From Arthrobacter sp. QXT-31 (GTDB taxonomy: Bacteria > Actinomycetota > Actinomycetes > Actinomycetales > Micrococcaceae), in NCBI RefSeq assembly GCF_001969265.1, contig NZ_CP019304.1, forward strand, positions 2,046,001-2,110,000: a stretch of DNA of 64,000 nucleotides, given 5' to 3'. This document shows positions 25,346 through 33,369 of the stretch, in pieces. Every line of letters starts with the position of its first letter. Position 1 is the first letter of the stretch. The notes beneath the pieces are model-generated. The model worked only from the letters and a program-made list of their open reading frames with translations. It did no database searches and was not told the DNA's origin. A program made the position numbers and the translations under genes.

Positions 25346-26358
25346 AGCTCGGCGTCTACAACGCGATCCTGCACGACCGCCCGCTCCCCGAAGCGCTGAA
25401 GGTCGTCGCCGGCCTGGGCCTGACCGGCATCGAAATCAACTCCGGCGGGTTCCTGCCCGCGGTGCACGTGCCCACCTTCGACCAGATCCTCGAAAGCGAC
25501 GCCGCCCGGGACGACTATCTGGCCATCTTCGAGGGCACCGGCGTCTCCATCGCCGGGCTGAACTGCAACGGCAACCCGCTGCACCCAAACCCTCTCATAG
25601 GCGACAAGCACGCCGAGGACGTCCGCCGTTCCATCCGCCTCGCCCACCGCCTCGGCCAAAACCGTGTGGTCACCATGTCCGGGCTGCCCGGCGGGGAACC
25701 AGGCGCCACCGTGCCGAACTGGATCGTCAACGCCTGGAACTCCGCGGCCCTGGACGTCCTGGACTACCAGTGGGGCGTCGCCGCGAAGTTCTGGAAGGAA
25801 ACCGACCGGCTCGCCGCCGACCACGGCGTCAAGGTCGCCCTGGAACTGCACCCGCAGAACCTCGTCTTCAACCCCGCCGACGTGTACAAGCTCGTCGAAC
25901 TGACCGGCGCCACCCACGTCGGCGTTGAGCTGGACGCGTCCCACCTGTTCTGGCAGCAGATGGACCCGGTCGCCGTCGTCCGCGAGCTCGGACCCCTGGT
26001 CTTCCACGCCGCCGCCAAGGACGTGCGCGTCAACAAGGACACCGCCGCAATCTACGGCGTCCTCGACAACCGCTTCCGCCGGCTCTCCCCCGAGGAGAAC
26101 CGCACCAACCTCGGCGGCGACGAATGGGCCAACGAATGGCCCAAGCCCGCCGCGTGGGACTTCGTCGCCCTCGGCAAAGGCCACGACACCGCCTACTGGA
26201 CCGAGTTCCTGCGGGCCCTCCACGAGGTGGACCCCGACATGCTCGTCAACATCGAGCACGAGGACGTCGAACTCGGCCGCATCGAAGGCCTCGAAGTAGC
26301 CGCCAAAGTCCTCAAGGACGCAGACGCAGCCCTGGCCGCCTCGCTCGTCAGCCCCTAG
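25342..26358 (+). CDS. Sugar phosphate isomerase/epimerase-type TIM-barrel protein
   Basis: The 338-residue protein is of the AP-endonuclease-2/xylose-isomerase-like family. It has the N-terminal strand KLGVYNAILHDRPLPEALK, metal ligands likely in VALELHPQNLVFN (E), GVELDASHLFWQ (D, H) and VNIEHEDVELG (E, H). Members isomerise or epimerise sugars or eliminate from 3-keto glycosides with a divalent metal. The ATG overlaps the oxidoreductase stop (ATGA), showing translational coupling. An excellent terminator follows. Confidence 0.9.
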   Translation: MKLGVYNAILHDRPLPEALKVVAGLGLTGIEINSGGFLPAVHVPTFDQILESDAARDDYLAIFEGTGVSIAGLNCNGNPLHPNPLIGDKHAEDVRRSIRLAHRLGQNRVVTMSGLPGGEPGATVPNWIVNAWNSAALDVLDYQWGVAAKFWKETDRLAADHGVKVALELHPQNLVFNPADVYKLVELTGATHVGVELDASHLFWQQMDPVAVVRELGPLVFHAAAKDVRVNKDTAAIYGVLDNRFRRLSPEENRTNLGGDEWANEWPKPAAWDFVALGKGHDTAYWTEFLRALHEVDPDMLVNIEHEDVELGRIEGLEVAAKVLKDADAALAASLVSP

Positions 26359-26375
26359 CCCGGGAACAGACACCG

Positions 26376-26418
26376 AAGCAGGAAGCCTGCCAGCCGCGAG
26401 CTGGCAGGCTTCCTGCTT
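26376..26418 (+). terminator. Strong terminator after the oxidoreductase-isomerase pair
   Basis: A perfect 18-bp stem (26376-26393 with 26401-26418) and a 7-base loop, with TTGTCTTCT at its 3' side. This is the longest perfect hairpin noticed in the window. Confidence 0.92.
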
Positions 26419-26561
26419 TGTCTTCTCATCCGTGAGTTCCCGCCCGGGCGGCACGCCTGCTGCCGCTTTCGGGCAGGACGGTCGAGGGGACCGGCAGAAG
26501 TCGATAGTCTAAAACTTATTGTTATCTGTTGAGATCGCGCGACGAGGAGCGGCCCGGCCCC

Positions 26562-27356
26562 ATGGCGAAAGAAGTGAGGGATGATGGCGGATCCGTGTCC
26601 CTCCGCGCCCTGGAAATGGCGGCCCAGGTCCGGACCCAGAACCAGGACATCTCCGGCCGCGCCGAACAGGTGACCCTGCAGCTCGAAAGCGCCATCGGCA
26701 TGGGACTGCTCAACCCCGGCGAGCGGCTTCCCCCGGAATCAGTCATGGCCGAGCACATGGGCGTCTCACCCCTCACGCTGCGGCAGTCCCTTGCCGTGCT
26801 GCGAAGCAAAGGCCTCCTTGGCACCCGCCGGGGCCGCGGCGGCGGAAGCTACGTCGCTGGAGTGCTCCCGGTGCGGGAAGCGGAGATCGCCCAGCAACTG
26901 CGCCGGCACAAGAGCGATGACCTGCGCGACCTCATCGACCTCGCCGCGGCGACTGCGGGCTCGGCGGCGCGGCTCGCATCCAGGCGCTCCGATGAGCAGG
27001 ACGTGCGGCGCCTGCGGAAACTCGCCCAGCGCTTCGCCTCGAGCTCGGAGCCGCACATGCTCCGGCAGGCGGATGCCCGCCTGCACATTGGGCTGGGCGT
27101 GGCAGCGCAGTCCCGCCGCCTTACCGCCCTTCTGATCCAGATCCACGCCGAGCTGTCCCCGCTGACCTGGGGGCAGGCGTGGCTTGACGCGCAGTCGACA
27201 GCCGTAGCGGAGCACGAGGCACTCCTCGAAGCCATCGAGCAGGGAGACCCCGCGGCGGCGGAGAACACCGCCATCGCCCACTTCGAACGGGAAGGTGCCC
27301 TCATCATCAACCAGCGCCTGGCCATCCTCACCTCGGACCTGGCGGACCAGCGGTGA
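26562..27356 (+). CDS. GntR family regulator, FadR/FCD type
   Basis: The 264-residue protein has a winged helix (AIGMGLLNPGERLPPESVMAEHMGVSPLTLRQSLAVLRSKGLL, wing RRGRGGGSYVAG). An FCD helical effector domain follows (DLRDLIDLAAATAGSAARLASRR, ADARLHIGLGVAAQSRRL, EHEALLEAIEQGDPAAAENTAIAHF). FCD domains usually bind a carboxylic acid through a metal. The start is probably the ATG at 26562, 12 bp after AGGAG. An in-frame TTG lies upstream at 26529. It overlaps the Cache-domain gene by four bases, so the two are made together. Confidence 0.88.
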   Translation: MAKEVRDDGGSVSLRALEMAAQVRTQNQDISGRAEQVTLQLESAIGMGLLNPGERLPPESVMAEHMGVSPLTLRQSLAVLRSKGLLGTRRGRGGGSYVAGVLPVREAEIAQQLRRHKSDDLRDLIDLAAATAGSAARLASRRSDEQDVRRLRKLAQRFASSSEPHMLRQADARLHIGLGVAAQSRRLTALLIQIHAELSPLTWGQAWLDAQSTAVAEHEALLEAIEQGDPAAAENTAIAHFEREGALIINQRLAILTSDLADQR

Positions 27357-28057
27357 CGGCCGTCGGGGAGGTCCTGCAGTCAACGGCCCGTGCCCTCGGG
27401 CAGAGCCTCGAGCGTGTTTTCGCCGACCTTGACCGGCTGGCCGAAGCCACCACGAAAATCCTGGGTGAGCCGGGCACCTCGAAAAGCAAACTCGAAGCTC
27501 TGAGGCCCGTCGTTGAGGACATCGTCCTCCAGCACGGCGGCCTGGTGGACAGCGCCGGCGTCTCCGTTGCCCGGGGCCTGTTCAGCGACGCCGACGCCTG
27601 GCACCAGTGGTGGAGCCTCGTTGGGGGAAAGCTGGTGTTTATCCCCCACAATCTCAACCCGGCCTCCATCAACTACTACGACTACACGGAAATGACGTGG
27701 TACGAGCGGCCGATTACGTCCGGCCGGCCCGAACTCATCGGCCCGTACATCGACTTCGGCGGCGCTGACATGAAGATCGTCACCGCGTCACGGCCCGTGC
27801 TGTATGAGCAGCGGACCGTGGCGGTGGCGGGCGCAGACCTCTCGATGGAGTCCATCGAGCGCACCTTCCTGCTCAACCTTGGGCGGCGCGAGGAACACGT
27901 CGCGCTGGTCACGGAAACCGGCAAGATCGTCGCCTCCAACAGTGCGCGGTTTGCCCCCGGGACCCGCTTCGAGGGTGCGCCCGGAGGCCCTGGCTCCGTA
28001 ACCGTGCCGGTGGCAGACCTCGCCGCTTCCCCATGGCACCTGGTCGCGAGCGACTGA
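27353..28057 (+). CDS. Soluble Cache/PDC-type sensor domain protein coupled to an FCD regulator
   Basis: This 234-residue protein looks like a ligand-binding Cache (PDC) domain. It has a helical N-terminus (LGQSLERVFADLDRLAEATTKIL), then SAGVSVARGLF, YDYTEMTWYERP, GPYIDFGGADMKIVTASRPVL, VAVAGADLSMESIE and ALVTETGKIVASNSARFAPG. Cache domains normally sit outside the membrane ahead of a signalling domain. Here there is no signal peptide, transmembrane helix, kinase, cyclase or HTH, so it appears to be a free cytoplasmic sensor. GTG start overlapping the regulator stop (GTGA). It may tune the FCD regulator or bind the same ligand. Confidence 0.8.
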   Translation: MTAVGEVLQSTARALGQSLERVFADLDRLAEATTKILGEPGTSKSKLEALRPVVEDIVLQHGGLVDSAGVSVARGLFSDADAWHQWWSLVGGKLVFIPHNLNPASINYYDYTEMTWYERPITSGRPELIGPYIDFGGADMKIVTASRPVLYEQRTVAVAGADLSMESIERTFLLNLGRREEHVALVTETGKIVASNSARFAPGTRFEGAPGGPGSVTVPVADLAASPWHLVASD

Positions 28058-28073
28058 ATTTTGGCGGCCCGGC

Positions 28074-29066
28074 CTACCGGATGCCCTGGTCGGAGAACTT
28101 CACGACGTCGGCTGCATTGGACTTGTCAACGATGGTGGGGCCGGTCAGCACGGGCTGCCCGCCGCCAAGCTTGAAGCCACCCCGCTTGACCTGCCACAGG
28201 GCATCGACGGAACCGTAGCCCTGAAGCCAGGGCTGCTGGTCCACCGTGAACAGCACGGTGCCGTCGGCGATCTTCTGGGCCAGGTCCTTGTTCAGGTCAA
28301 AGGAGGCCACCTTCGCCGAACTGCCCGCGGTGGCCACGGACTTCAGCAGGGTCAGGGTGATGGGTGCCCCCAGCCCGATGATGACGTCAGCGTCCTTGGC
28401 TGCCTGCAGCTTGGCCGTGGCCGTGGACTCAACGGAGGTCATGTCGGCGCCGTTCACGTACAGGATCTCCGTTCCCGGAACCTTGGACTTCACTCCCGCG
28501 CAGCGCGCTTCCAGCCCCACGTGTCCCTGGGCCTGGATCACGCAGACGGGGTGCCTGAAGTTTTCTGCAGCCAGCTTTTCACCCACCGCCTGGCCTGCGA
28601 GCTCCTCGTTGGAGCCGAAGTGCGTGAAGGCCCCGAGTTCCTTGGAGACGGACTCGCCCGCGTTCAGGCTCACGATGGGGATTCCGGCGTCAGAGGCCTT
28701 CTTGAGGGAATCCTTCAACGCACCGGGCGTGGCCAGGGTGACTGCGATCCCGTCGACTTTTTGGTCCACCGCCTGCTGGATCAGCTGCGCCTGCCGGCCG
28801 GCCTCGGGATCGTTCGTGTAGAGCAGCTCCACGTTGTCCTTGGCGGCGGCCTCCTCGGCGCCCTTCCGGACCGTGTCCCAGAAGGTGTCACCCGCCGGAG
28901 CATGCGTGATCAGGGCGATCTTCATGCGCGGCGTTGATGCCGCCTGGCCGCCGCCTCCGTTGTTGGCTTCCGGTGTCCTTCCACCCTGGCTGGAGCATGC
29001 CGTCAGGGCCAGCATCGGGACCGCAACTGCGGCGACCGCAGCGCGGCGCCAAAAAAACTTCTTCAC
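28074..29066 (-). CDS. Sugar ABC transporter substrate-binding lipoprotein (RbsB-like)
   Basis: The 330-residue product has signal and lipobox LTAC (Cys24), followed by a type I periplasmic-binding fold (MKIALITHAPAGDTFWDTVRKGAEEAA, DPEAGRQAQLIQQAVDQKVDGIAV, GIPIVSLNAGE, VIIGLGAPITLTLLKS, QPWLQGYGSVDALWQV). It should bind a sugar or cyclitol outside the cell. No permease or ATPase gene adjoins it. Its promoter carries the same operator as the oxidoreductase-isomerase pair. GTG start at 29066 with GGAG 8 bp upstream. It converges with the Cache gene, leaving a 16-bp gap. Confidence 0.9.
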   Translation of the reverse strand: MKKFFWRRAAVAAVAVPMLALTACSSQGGRTPEANNGGGGQAASTPRMKIALITHAPAGDTFWDTVRKGAEEAAAKDNVELLYTNDPEAGRQAQLIQQAVDQKVDGIAVTLATPGALKDSLKKASDAGIPIVSLNAGESVSKELGAFTHFGSNEELAGQAVGEKLAAENFRHPVCVIQAQGHVGLEARCAGVKSKVPGTEILYVNGADMTSVESTATAKLQAAKDADVIIGLGAPITLTLLKSVATAGSSAKVASFDLNKDLAQKIADGTVLFTVDQQPWLQGYGSVDALWQVKRGGFKLGGGQPVLTGPTIVDKSNAADVVKFSDQGIR

Positions 29067-29108
29067 TGGTGATCTCCTTCGATCCCATTCAGGTGTGAGC
29101 GAGCGCAC

Positions 29109-29157
29109 TTGGAGCGCTCCATAAAGTGACAATAAGAGCAGGACTTTGTCCTGTCAA
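29109..29157 (-). promoter_or_regulatory. Promoter plus LacI-type operator, module 2
   Basis: On the minus strand, TTGACA (29157-29152), a 17-bp spacer and TATTGT (29134-29129) are followed by ATGGAGCGCTCCAA (29122-29109). This repeats module 1 at 24062-24108 almost base for base, including the first ten spacer bases GGACAAAGTC and the operator position. It drives the sugar-binding lipoprotein gene. Confidence 0.88.
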
Positions 29158-29183
29158 TAGTGCTATTCCGGCGGTGGGCGCCG

Positions 29184-29714
29184 CTAGCGCTGGTAAACGC
29201 CGGTCAGTGTGGCCGTACCCAGCAGGTGCCGGGCAAGTTCGGAACCCAGGGCTGCAGGCTTGGCGCCTGCCCCGCCCGGCAGCTCCTCGACGTCCAGCGC
29301 GTAGACGGTGAAGATGTAGCGGTGCCGTCCGTGCCCGGGCGGCGGGGCCGCCCCCAGATAGCCGCGGAAGTCGCCGTCGTTCTTCAGCTGCACAGCCCCG
29401 GCCGGGAGCTGCGGGCCGCCCTCGGCTCCGGCACCTTCCGCAAGCGAGGTGACGTCGGAGGGGATGTTGAGGACGGCCCAGTGCCAGAACCCGCCGGCGC
29501 CGGGAGCGTCGGGATCAAACACCGTGACGGCGTAGCTCCTCGTGCCGTCCGGTGCCCCGCTCCAGCTCAGCTGCGGTGACTCGTCGGCGCCGCCCGCGTG
29601 CATCCTGCCGCTCCGCTGCGGCGGCGGCAGGGTCTCGCCGTCCTGGAAGGACCGGCTGGTGAGCCCGAACGCGGGGACGTCCGGCAGGTTGGAAAACGGG
29701 CGCGGCGATGTCAT
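29184..29714 (-). CDS. YbhB/YbcL family PEBP-like protein
   Basis: This 176-residue phosphatidylethanolamine-binding-protein homologue has the family signatures ESPQLSWSGAPDGTRSYAVTVFDPDAPGAGGFWHWAVLNIP, then GYLGAAPPPGHGRHRYIFTVYALD and the C-terminal helix with ARHLLGTATLTGVYQR. No signal peptide is seen, so it should be cytoplasmic. Bacterial members are of uncertain role. GAGGAG stands 6 bp before the ATG at 29714. The upstream kinase gene ends 25 bp before, so the two may share a transcript. Confidence 0.92.
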   Translation of the reverse strand: MTSPRPFSNLPDVPAFGLTSRSFQDGETLPPPQRSGRMHAGGADESPQLSWSGAPDGTRSYAVTVFDPDAPGAGGFWHWAVLNIPSDVTSLAEGAGAEGGPQLPAGAVQLKNDGDFRGYLGAAPPPGHGRHRYIFTVYALDVEELPGGAGAKPAALGSELARHLLGTATLTGVYQR

Positions 29715-29739
29715 GGCTGCTCCTCAGGTGGCGGGAACT

Positions 29740-30711
29740 TCAGGTGGTGGGAACTTCGGCTTCCTCTGCTGCTGCTTCGATGTGGTTGAGCTCCGCCCGG
29801 GTGGGCGGGTTGGCGCCGGGACGGGACACCGTCACGGCTGCGGCGCGGGAAGCGTGGGCCAACAGGGCGGCGAGCCCCTCGGCCGGCAGCTCCCGCAGGT
29901 CCGCGCGGTTCTGGGCCCCATCCAGGCCGCGGTCCACCACGCCTGAAAGCAGTGCGGCCATAAAGGAATCGCCGGCGCCCACGGTGTCCGCCACTTCCAC
30001 GCGGGGCGCCGCAAACTCGGCCTCTCCTGCGGCGGTAATCCCCCACGGCCCGGCCGCGCCGCGCGTCACCACCACCATGGCCGGCCCCTCCGTGCCGCCC
30101 AGCGCCAGCCAGCGGCGTGCGGACTCCAGCGGGTCCACCCCGGGGTAGAGCCAGGCGAGGTCCTCGTCGGACGCCTTGACGATGTCCGAGAGGGTCACGA
30201 ACTTTTCCGCCTGCCGGCGGGCGTAATCCACATCCGTGATGATGCTGGGACGGCAGTTGGGGTCAAAACTGATGGTCGACGCCGGGTGGGCGTGTTCGAC
30301 GGCGGCCAGCACCTCCGTGGCACCCGGCGCCAGCATGGTGGCTATGGAGCCGGTGTGCAGCAGCCTGCTTCCCTGCAGCATGAACGGCAGCCGTTCGCCC
30401 AGGCCGGGAAGCTCCCAGGCGAGGTCGAACGTGTAGGTGGCGGCGCCGTCGTCGTCCACCAGGGCGGTGGCAACACTGGTGGGGAGCCCATCCGGAGCCA
30501 GCGGCAGCATGACCGAACTGGACCTCAGGTGGGCGGCAACCGCGTCCCCGTAGGCGTCTCGGCCGTAGCGCCCGATGAACTGCACCGGATGCCCCAGGCG
30601 GGCAAGCCCGACCGCGACGTTGAGCGGGCTGCCGCCCACATGGGCTTCGATTCCGGAGCTGCGCTGGACCACGTCAACGAGGCCCTCGCCGATAACAGTG
30701 AGCATGGTCAT
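29740..30711 (-). CDS. PfkB family carbohydrate kinase (fructokinase-like)
   Basis: The 323-residue ribokinase-fold protein has the N-terminal GEGLVDVVQ and GGSPLNVAVGLARLG (substrate loop), RYGRDAYGDAV, FDPNCRPSII, and the C-terminal catalytic motif DTVGAGDSFMAALLSG with the base Asp. It phosphorylates a free sugar, probably fructose or a related ketose. Two close starts exist, ATG at 30711 and ATG at 30705; GGCAGAG precedes the first. Confidence 0.9.
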   Translation of the reverse strand: MTMLTVIGEGLVDVVQRSSGIEAHVGGSPLNVAVGLARLGHPVQFIGRYGRDAYGDAVAAHLRSSSVMLPLAPDGLPTSVATALVDDDGAATYTFDLAWELPGLGERLPFMLQGSRLLHTGSIATMLAPGATEVLAAVEHAHPASTISFDPNCRPSIITDVDYARRQAEKFVTLSDIVKASDEDLAWLYPGVDPLESARRWLALGGTEGPAMVVVTRGAAGPWGITAAGEAEFAAPRVEVADTVGAGDSFMAALLSGVVDRGLDGAQNRADLRELPAEGLAALLAHASRAAAVTVSRPGANPPTRAELNHIEAAAEEAEVPTT

Positions 30712-30771
30712 ACTCTGCCAGAGAACGCCGCCCGGCGCTCGGGTGGGCGGCAACGAAGTTGCCGGACGCCG

Positions 30772-31950
30772 CTATGCCTTCTTTCCCGGCAGCGCGAGCT
30801 TGAAGACCTTTCCCCAGGAGGATCCAACCTGCTTCAGCAGTGGCCCGGTGGTGTACGGCAGGCCGTAGCGGCGGCAGATTTCCTGCACCTTCGGCGCCAC
30901 TTCCCCGTACCGGTTGGAGGGCAGGTCCGGGAACAGGTGGTGCTCGATCTGGTGGGACAGGTTACCGGTCATGATGTGCATGAACTTGGATCCGGAGATG
31001 TTGGCCGAGCCGATCATCTGCCGGACGTACCAGTCGCCGCGGGTCTCGCCCTCGACCATTTCCTCCGTGAAGGTGTCCGTCCCTTCGGGGAAGTGGCCGC
31101 AGAAGATGACCGCGTGGGCCCAGACATTGCGCACGGCGTTGGCCGCGAGCGTTCCGAGCAGGGCCTGTTTGCCGGAGCCGGTCAGCATGGCCACGGCCGG
31201 CGTGGCGGCGTAGTCCTTGGTGAACTGCTTGAGGGCTTTGACGCCGAGCGCCTTGAGGTCCCGGGCCATGGCCTCCTTGCTCTTCTTGCCCTCCTTGTAT
31301 TCGACGAGCTCGAGGTCGTAGACGGCGATGCCCCATTCGAAGATCGGGGCCAGGATGGCGTTGTAGAGGGGGTTCCCCAGCGCCCGCGGCGTCCACGGCT
31401 GGTCCTCGTCCATGCGCAGCAGGTTGTATCCGACGTCGTTGTCCTTGCCCACCACGTTGGTCCAGCGGTGGTGGAGGTCGTTGTGGGTGTGCTGCCAGGA
31501 GCGTGCCGGGGTCACGAAATCCCACTCCCACGTGGTGGAGTGGATGTCCGGATCCCGCATCCAGTCCCACTGGCCGTGGAGGATGTTGTGGCCGATCTCC
31601 ATGTTTTCCAGGATCTTGGCGAGGCTGAGCAGGCTGGTGCCAAGGACCCAGGCCTTTTTGTCCTTGCTGGCCAGCAGCGCTGCCCGGCCGCCGATCTCCA
31701 GGCCGCGCTGGATCTTGATCATCCGGCGGATATACGCGGCGTCGGAGGAGCCGCGCTTGGCGAGGATGTCATCCCTGATGGCGTCCAGTTCGCGGCCGAG
31801 CTCTGCCACCTGCTCGTCGGAAAGGTGCGCCGCGGCAGGCGGGCGCACGGCCGGCCGGCCGGAGGCGGCCAGCGCCCCCGGCCGCGGTTTGGCCGCCGGC
31901 TTCTCGGCGGACGTGGTGCTCGCGGCTGTGCGATCGGATATAGCTGTCAT
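30772..31950 (-). CDS. Fatty acid desaturase (DesA3-like, membrane-bound)
   Basis: This 392-residue integral membrane di-iron desaturase has all three histidine boxes: H121-x3-H125 (GHNILH), the QHTHNDLHH cluster with H160 and H161, and HQIEHH (H333, H337, H338). It introduces a double bond into acyl chains using electrons from a reductase. The next gene upstream (31965-33092) codes for a flavin and iron-sulfur reductase, the same pairing as DesA3-Rv3230c in mycobacteria. GAGGAG precedes the ATG. The N-terminal ~40 residues are low-complexity Ala/Pro. Confidence 0.93.
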   Translation of the reverse strand: MTAISDRTAASTTSAEKPAAKPRPGALAASGRPAVRPPAAAHLSDEQVAELGRELDAIRDDILAKRGSSDAAYIRRMIKIQRGLEIGGRAALLASKDKKAWVLGTSLLSLAKILENMEIGHNILHGQWDWMRDPDIHSTTWEWDFVTPARSWQHTHNDLHHRWTNVVGKDNDVGYNLLRMDEDQPWTPRALGNPLYNAILAPIFEWGIAVYDLELVEYKEGKKSKEAMARDLKALGVKALKQFTKDYAATPAVAMLTGSGKQALLGTLAANAVRNVWAHAVIFCGHFPEGTDTFTEEMVEGETRGDWYVRQMIGSANISGSKFMHIMTGNLSHQIEHHLFPDLPSNRYGEVAPKVQEICRRYGLPYTTGPLLKQVGSSWGKVFKLALPGKKA

Positions 31951-31964
31951 GCTGGTGTTGCTCC

Positions 31965-33092
31965 TCAGATGTCGAGGTTAACGGGCCCGGCGGCTGCCGA
32001 AACACACGTCTGGATCAGTTGGCCCGGTTCACCGTGAACTTCACCGGTGCGCAGGTCCCGGACCTGCCCTGCACGCAGGGGCAGCAGGCAGCTGTGGCAG
32101 ATGCCCATGCGGCAGCCGCTGGGCATGAGGACGCCGGCATCCTCGCCGACGTCGAGAAGGGGCGTGTCGCCGTCGGCCTCCACCTCACGGTCGGAGGCCT
32201 CAAAGGTGACCAGGCCGCCGTCGTGCCCCTCGCCCCCGAGCAGGCTGGTGTTGAAGCGTTCGATGATGAGGTTGACGGGGTCCGCGGCGAAGGGCCCTGT
32301 GGCCGCCTCTTTGCCGGAGGACCCGGCGGTCCCGGGGTGGGCGGCCGCCTCCGCTGCCCACAGCGCTTCGGCGTCGTCGAGGAAACCTTCCGGACCGCAG
32401 GCGTAGGCGGCCCGGCGGCGCCAGTCGGGGCACAGGGCGTCGAGTCCGGCGGCCCGGCCGAAGTCCATCCGGCCGCGTTCGCCCGTGTACCAGTGCGTGA
32501 CGCGGAAGTTGGGAAACTGGTCAGCGAGCTCGGAGAGTTCCTCGCGGAAGATGCTGTCCTCCGGGGTCCGGGCCGAATGGATCAGCACCACGTCGGCGTC
32601 GGGCCGGTGCGGCACGAGCGTGCGGACCATGGACATCACGGGGGAGATGCCGCTGCCGGCGGTGAGCATCAGGAGCGGCCGCGGATGTTCGGGGAGGACA
32701 AAATCTCCCTGCGGCGGGGCAAGGAACAGGACGTCGCCGGGCCGTGTGTTGCGGACCAGGGCGCCGGACACGGCACCCATGTCGCTCACGGTGATGGCCG
32801 GGTCCTCGCCCGCCGGGGCGCTGAGCGAGTAGGAGCGCCAGTGCCGGACGCCGTCGAGCTCCACGCCGATCCGCGCCCACTGGCCGGCTTTGTGGGCCTT
32901 CCAGCCGCGGCCGGGCCGGAAATGGATGGTGGCCGAATCAGCTGTTTGGGGGACAACCTTGGTGACCACGCCGCGCAGCTGCCGGGCAGAGAACACGGGG
33001 TCAAAGAGCGCGAGGATATCCTCCGGCGCGAGGGGAGTGGTCAGGACGGACGCGGCGCGCGCCAGCTTTCGAAGCCGGATCAAGCTGTCCAC
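31965..33092 (-). CDS. Ferredoxin-type oxidoreductase, electron donor for the desaturase
   Basis: The 375-residue protein has an FAD-binding domain (WRSYSLSAPAG), an NAD(P)-binding domain (LMLTAGSGISPVMSMV, YACGPEGFLDDAE), and a C-terminal plant-type [2Fe-2S] domain (GCRMGICHSCLLP with a later IQTCV cysteine). It passes electrons from NAD(P)H through FAD and the cluster to the desaturase. The start is GTG at 33092, the first possible start after an in-frame TGA; the Shine-Dalgarno is weak. Only 14 bp separate it from the desaturase gene. Confidence 0.92.
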   Translation of the reverse strand: MDSLIRLRKLARAASVLTTPLAPEDILALFDPVFSARQLRGVVTKVVPQTADSATIHFRPGRGWKAHKAGQWARIGVELDGVRHWRSYSLSAPAGEDPAITVSDMGAVSGALVRNTRPGDVLFLAPPQGDFVLPEHPRPLLMLTAGSGISPVMSMVRTLVPHRPDADVVLIHSARTPEDSIFREELSELADQFPNFRVTHWYTGERGRMDFGRAAGLDALCPDWRRRAAYACGPEGFLDDAEALWAAEAAAHPGTAGSSGKEAATGPFAADPVNLIIERFNTSLLGGEGHDGGLVTFEASDREVEADGDTPLLDVGEDAGVLMPSGCRMGICHSCLLPLRAGQVRDLRTGEVHGEPGQLIQTCVSAAAGPVNLDI

Positions 33093-33369
33093 CGCATTAT
33101 GGGTTCACCCACGTGTATCTCCTAGTGAAACCCGGGATCGTAACAAGCAAAAGTACCGCAGCCCCCACGTACAAGCGTCCTCTATGCCGGCGCCGGGGGC
33201 AACCGGAGTCCACTTTGGCGTGCGATCAGGCAAGGCGGGGTTCCTCCGTTGTGGCGTCTGCGGCATGTGCGGTTGATGATAAGCATACTTACCGCCGGAG
33301 TGCATATATACCGCTAAGCCCGTAGCTACAACGAACGGACGCTCCGAAAGTTCCCTGCCTGGTCCCCGC
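33093..33369. promoter_or_regulatory. Desaturase operon upstream region with 13-bp direct repeats
   Basis: This 277-bp gap holds no convincing gene. It contains two direct repeats, GCATACTTACCGC (33283-33295) and GCATATATACCGC (33302-33314), which match at 11 of 13 positions and are 19 bp apart. They are relatively AT-rich in a GC-rich setting and lie about 190 bp before the reductase start. They may be operator half-sites or overlap the promoter of the desaturase operon. No regulator gene is adjacent. Confidence 0.5.

Noticed and set aside
26376..26418. The long perfect hairpin as a recombination (att or integron-like) site
   Set aside because: Position directly after an operon, short loop and T-rich 3' flank fit a normal terminator; no recombinase gene is near.
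29740..30711. PfkB kinase as part of the LacI sugar regulon at 24062-29157
   Set aside because: No copy of the TGGAGCGCTCCA operator was found before it, and it lies beyond the PEBP gene on a separate transcript.
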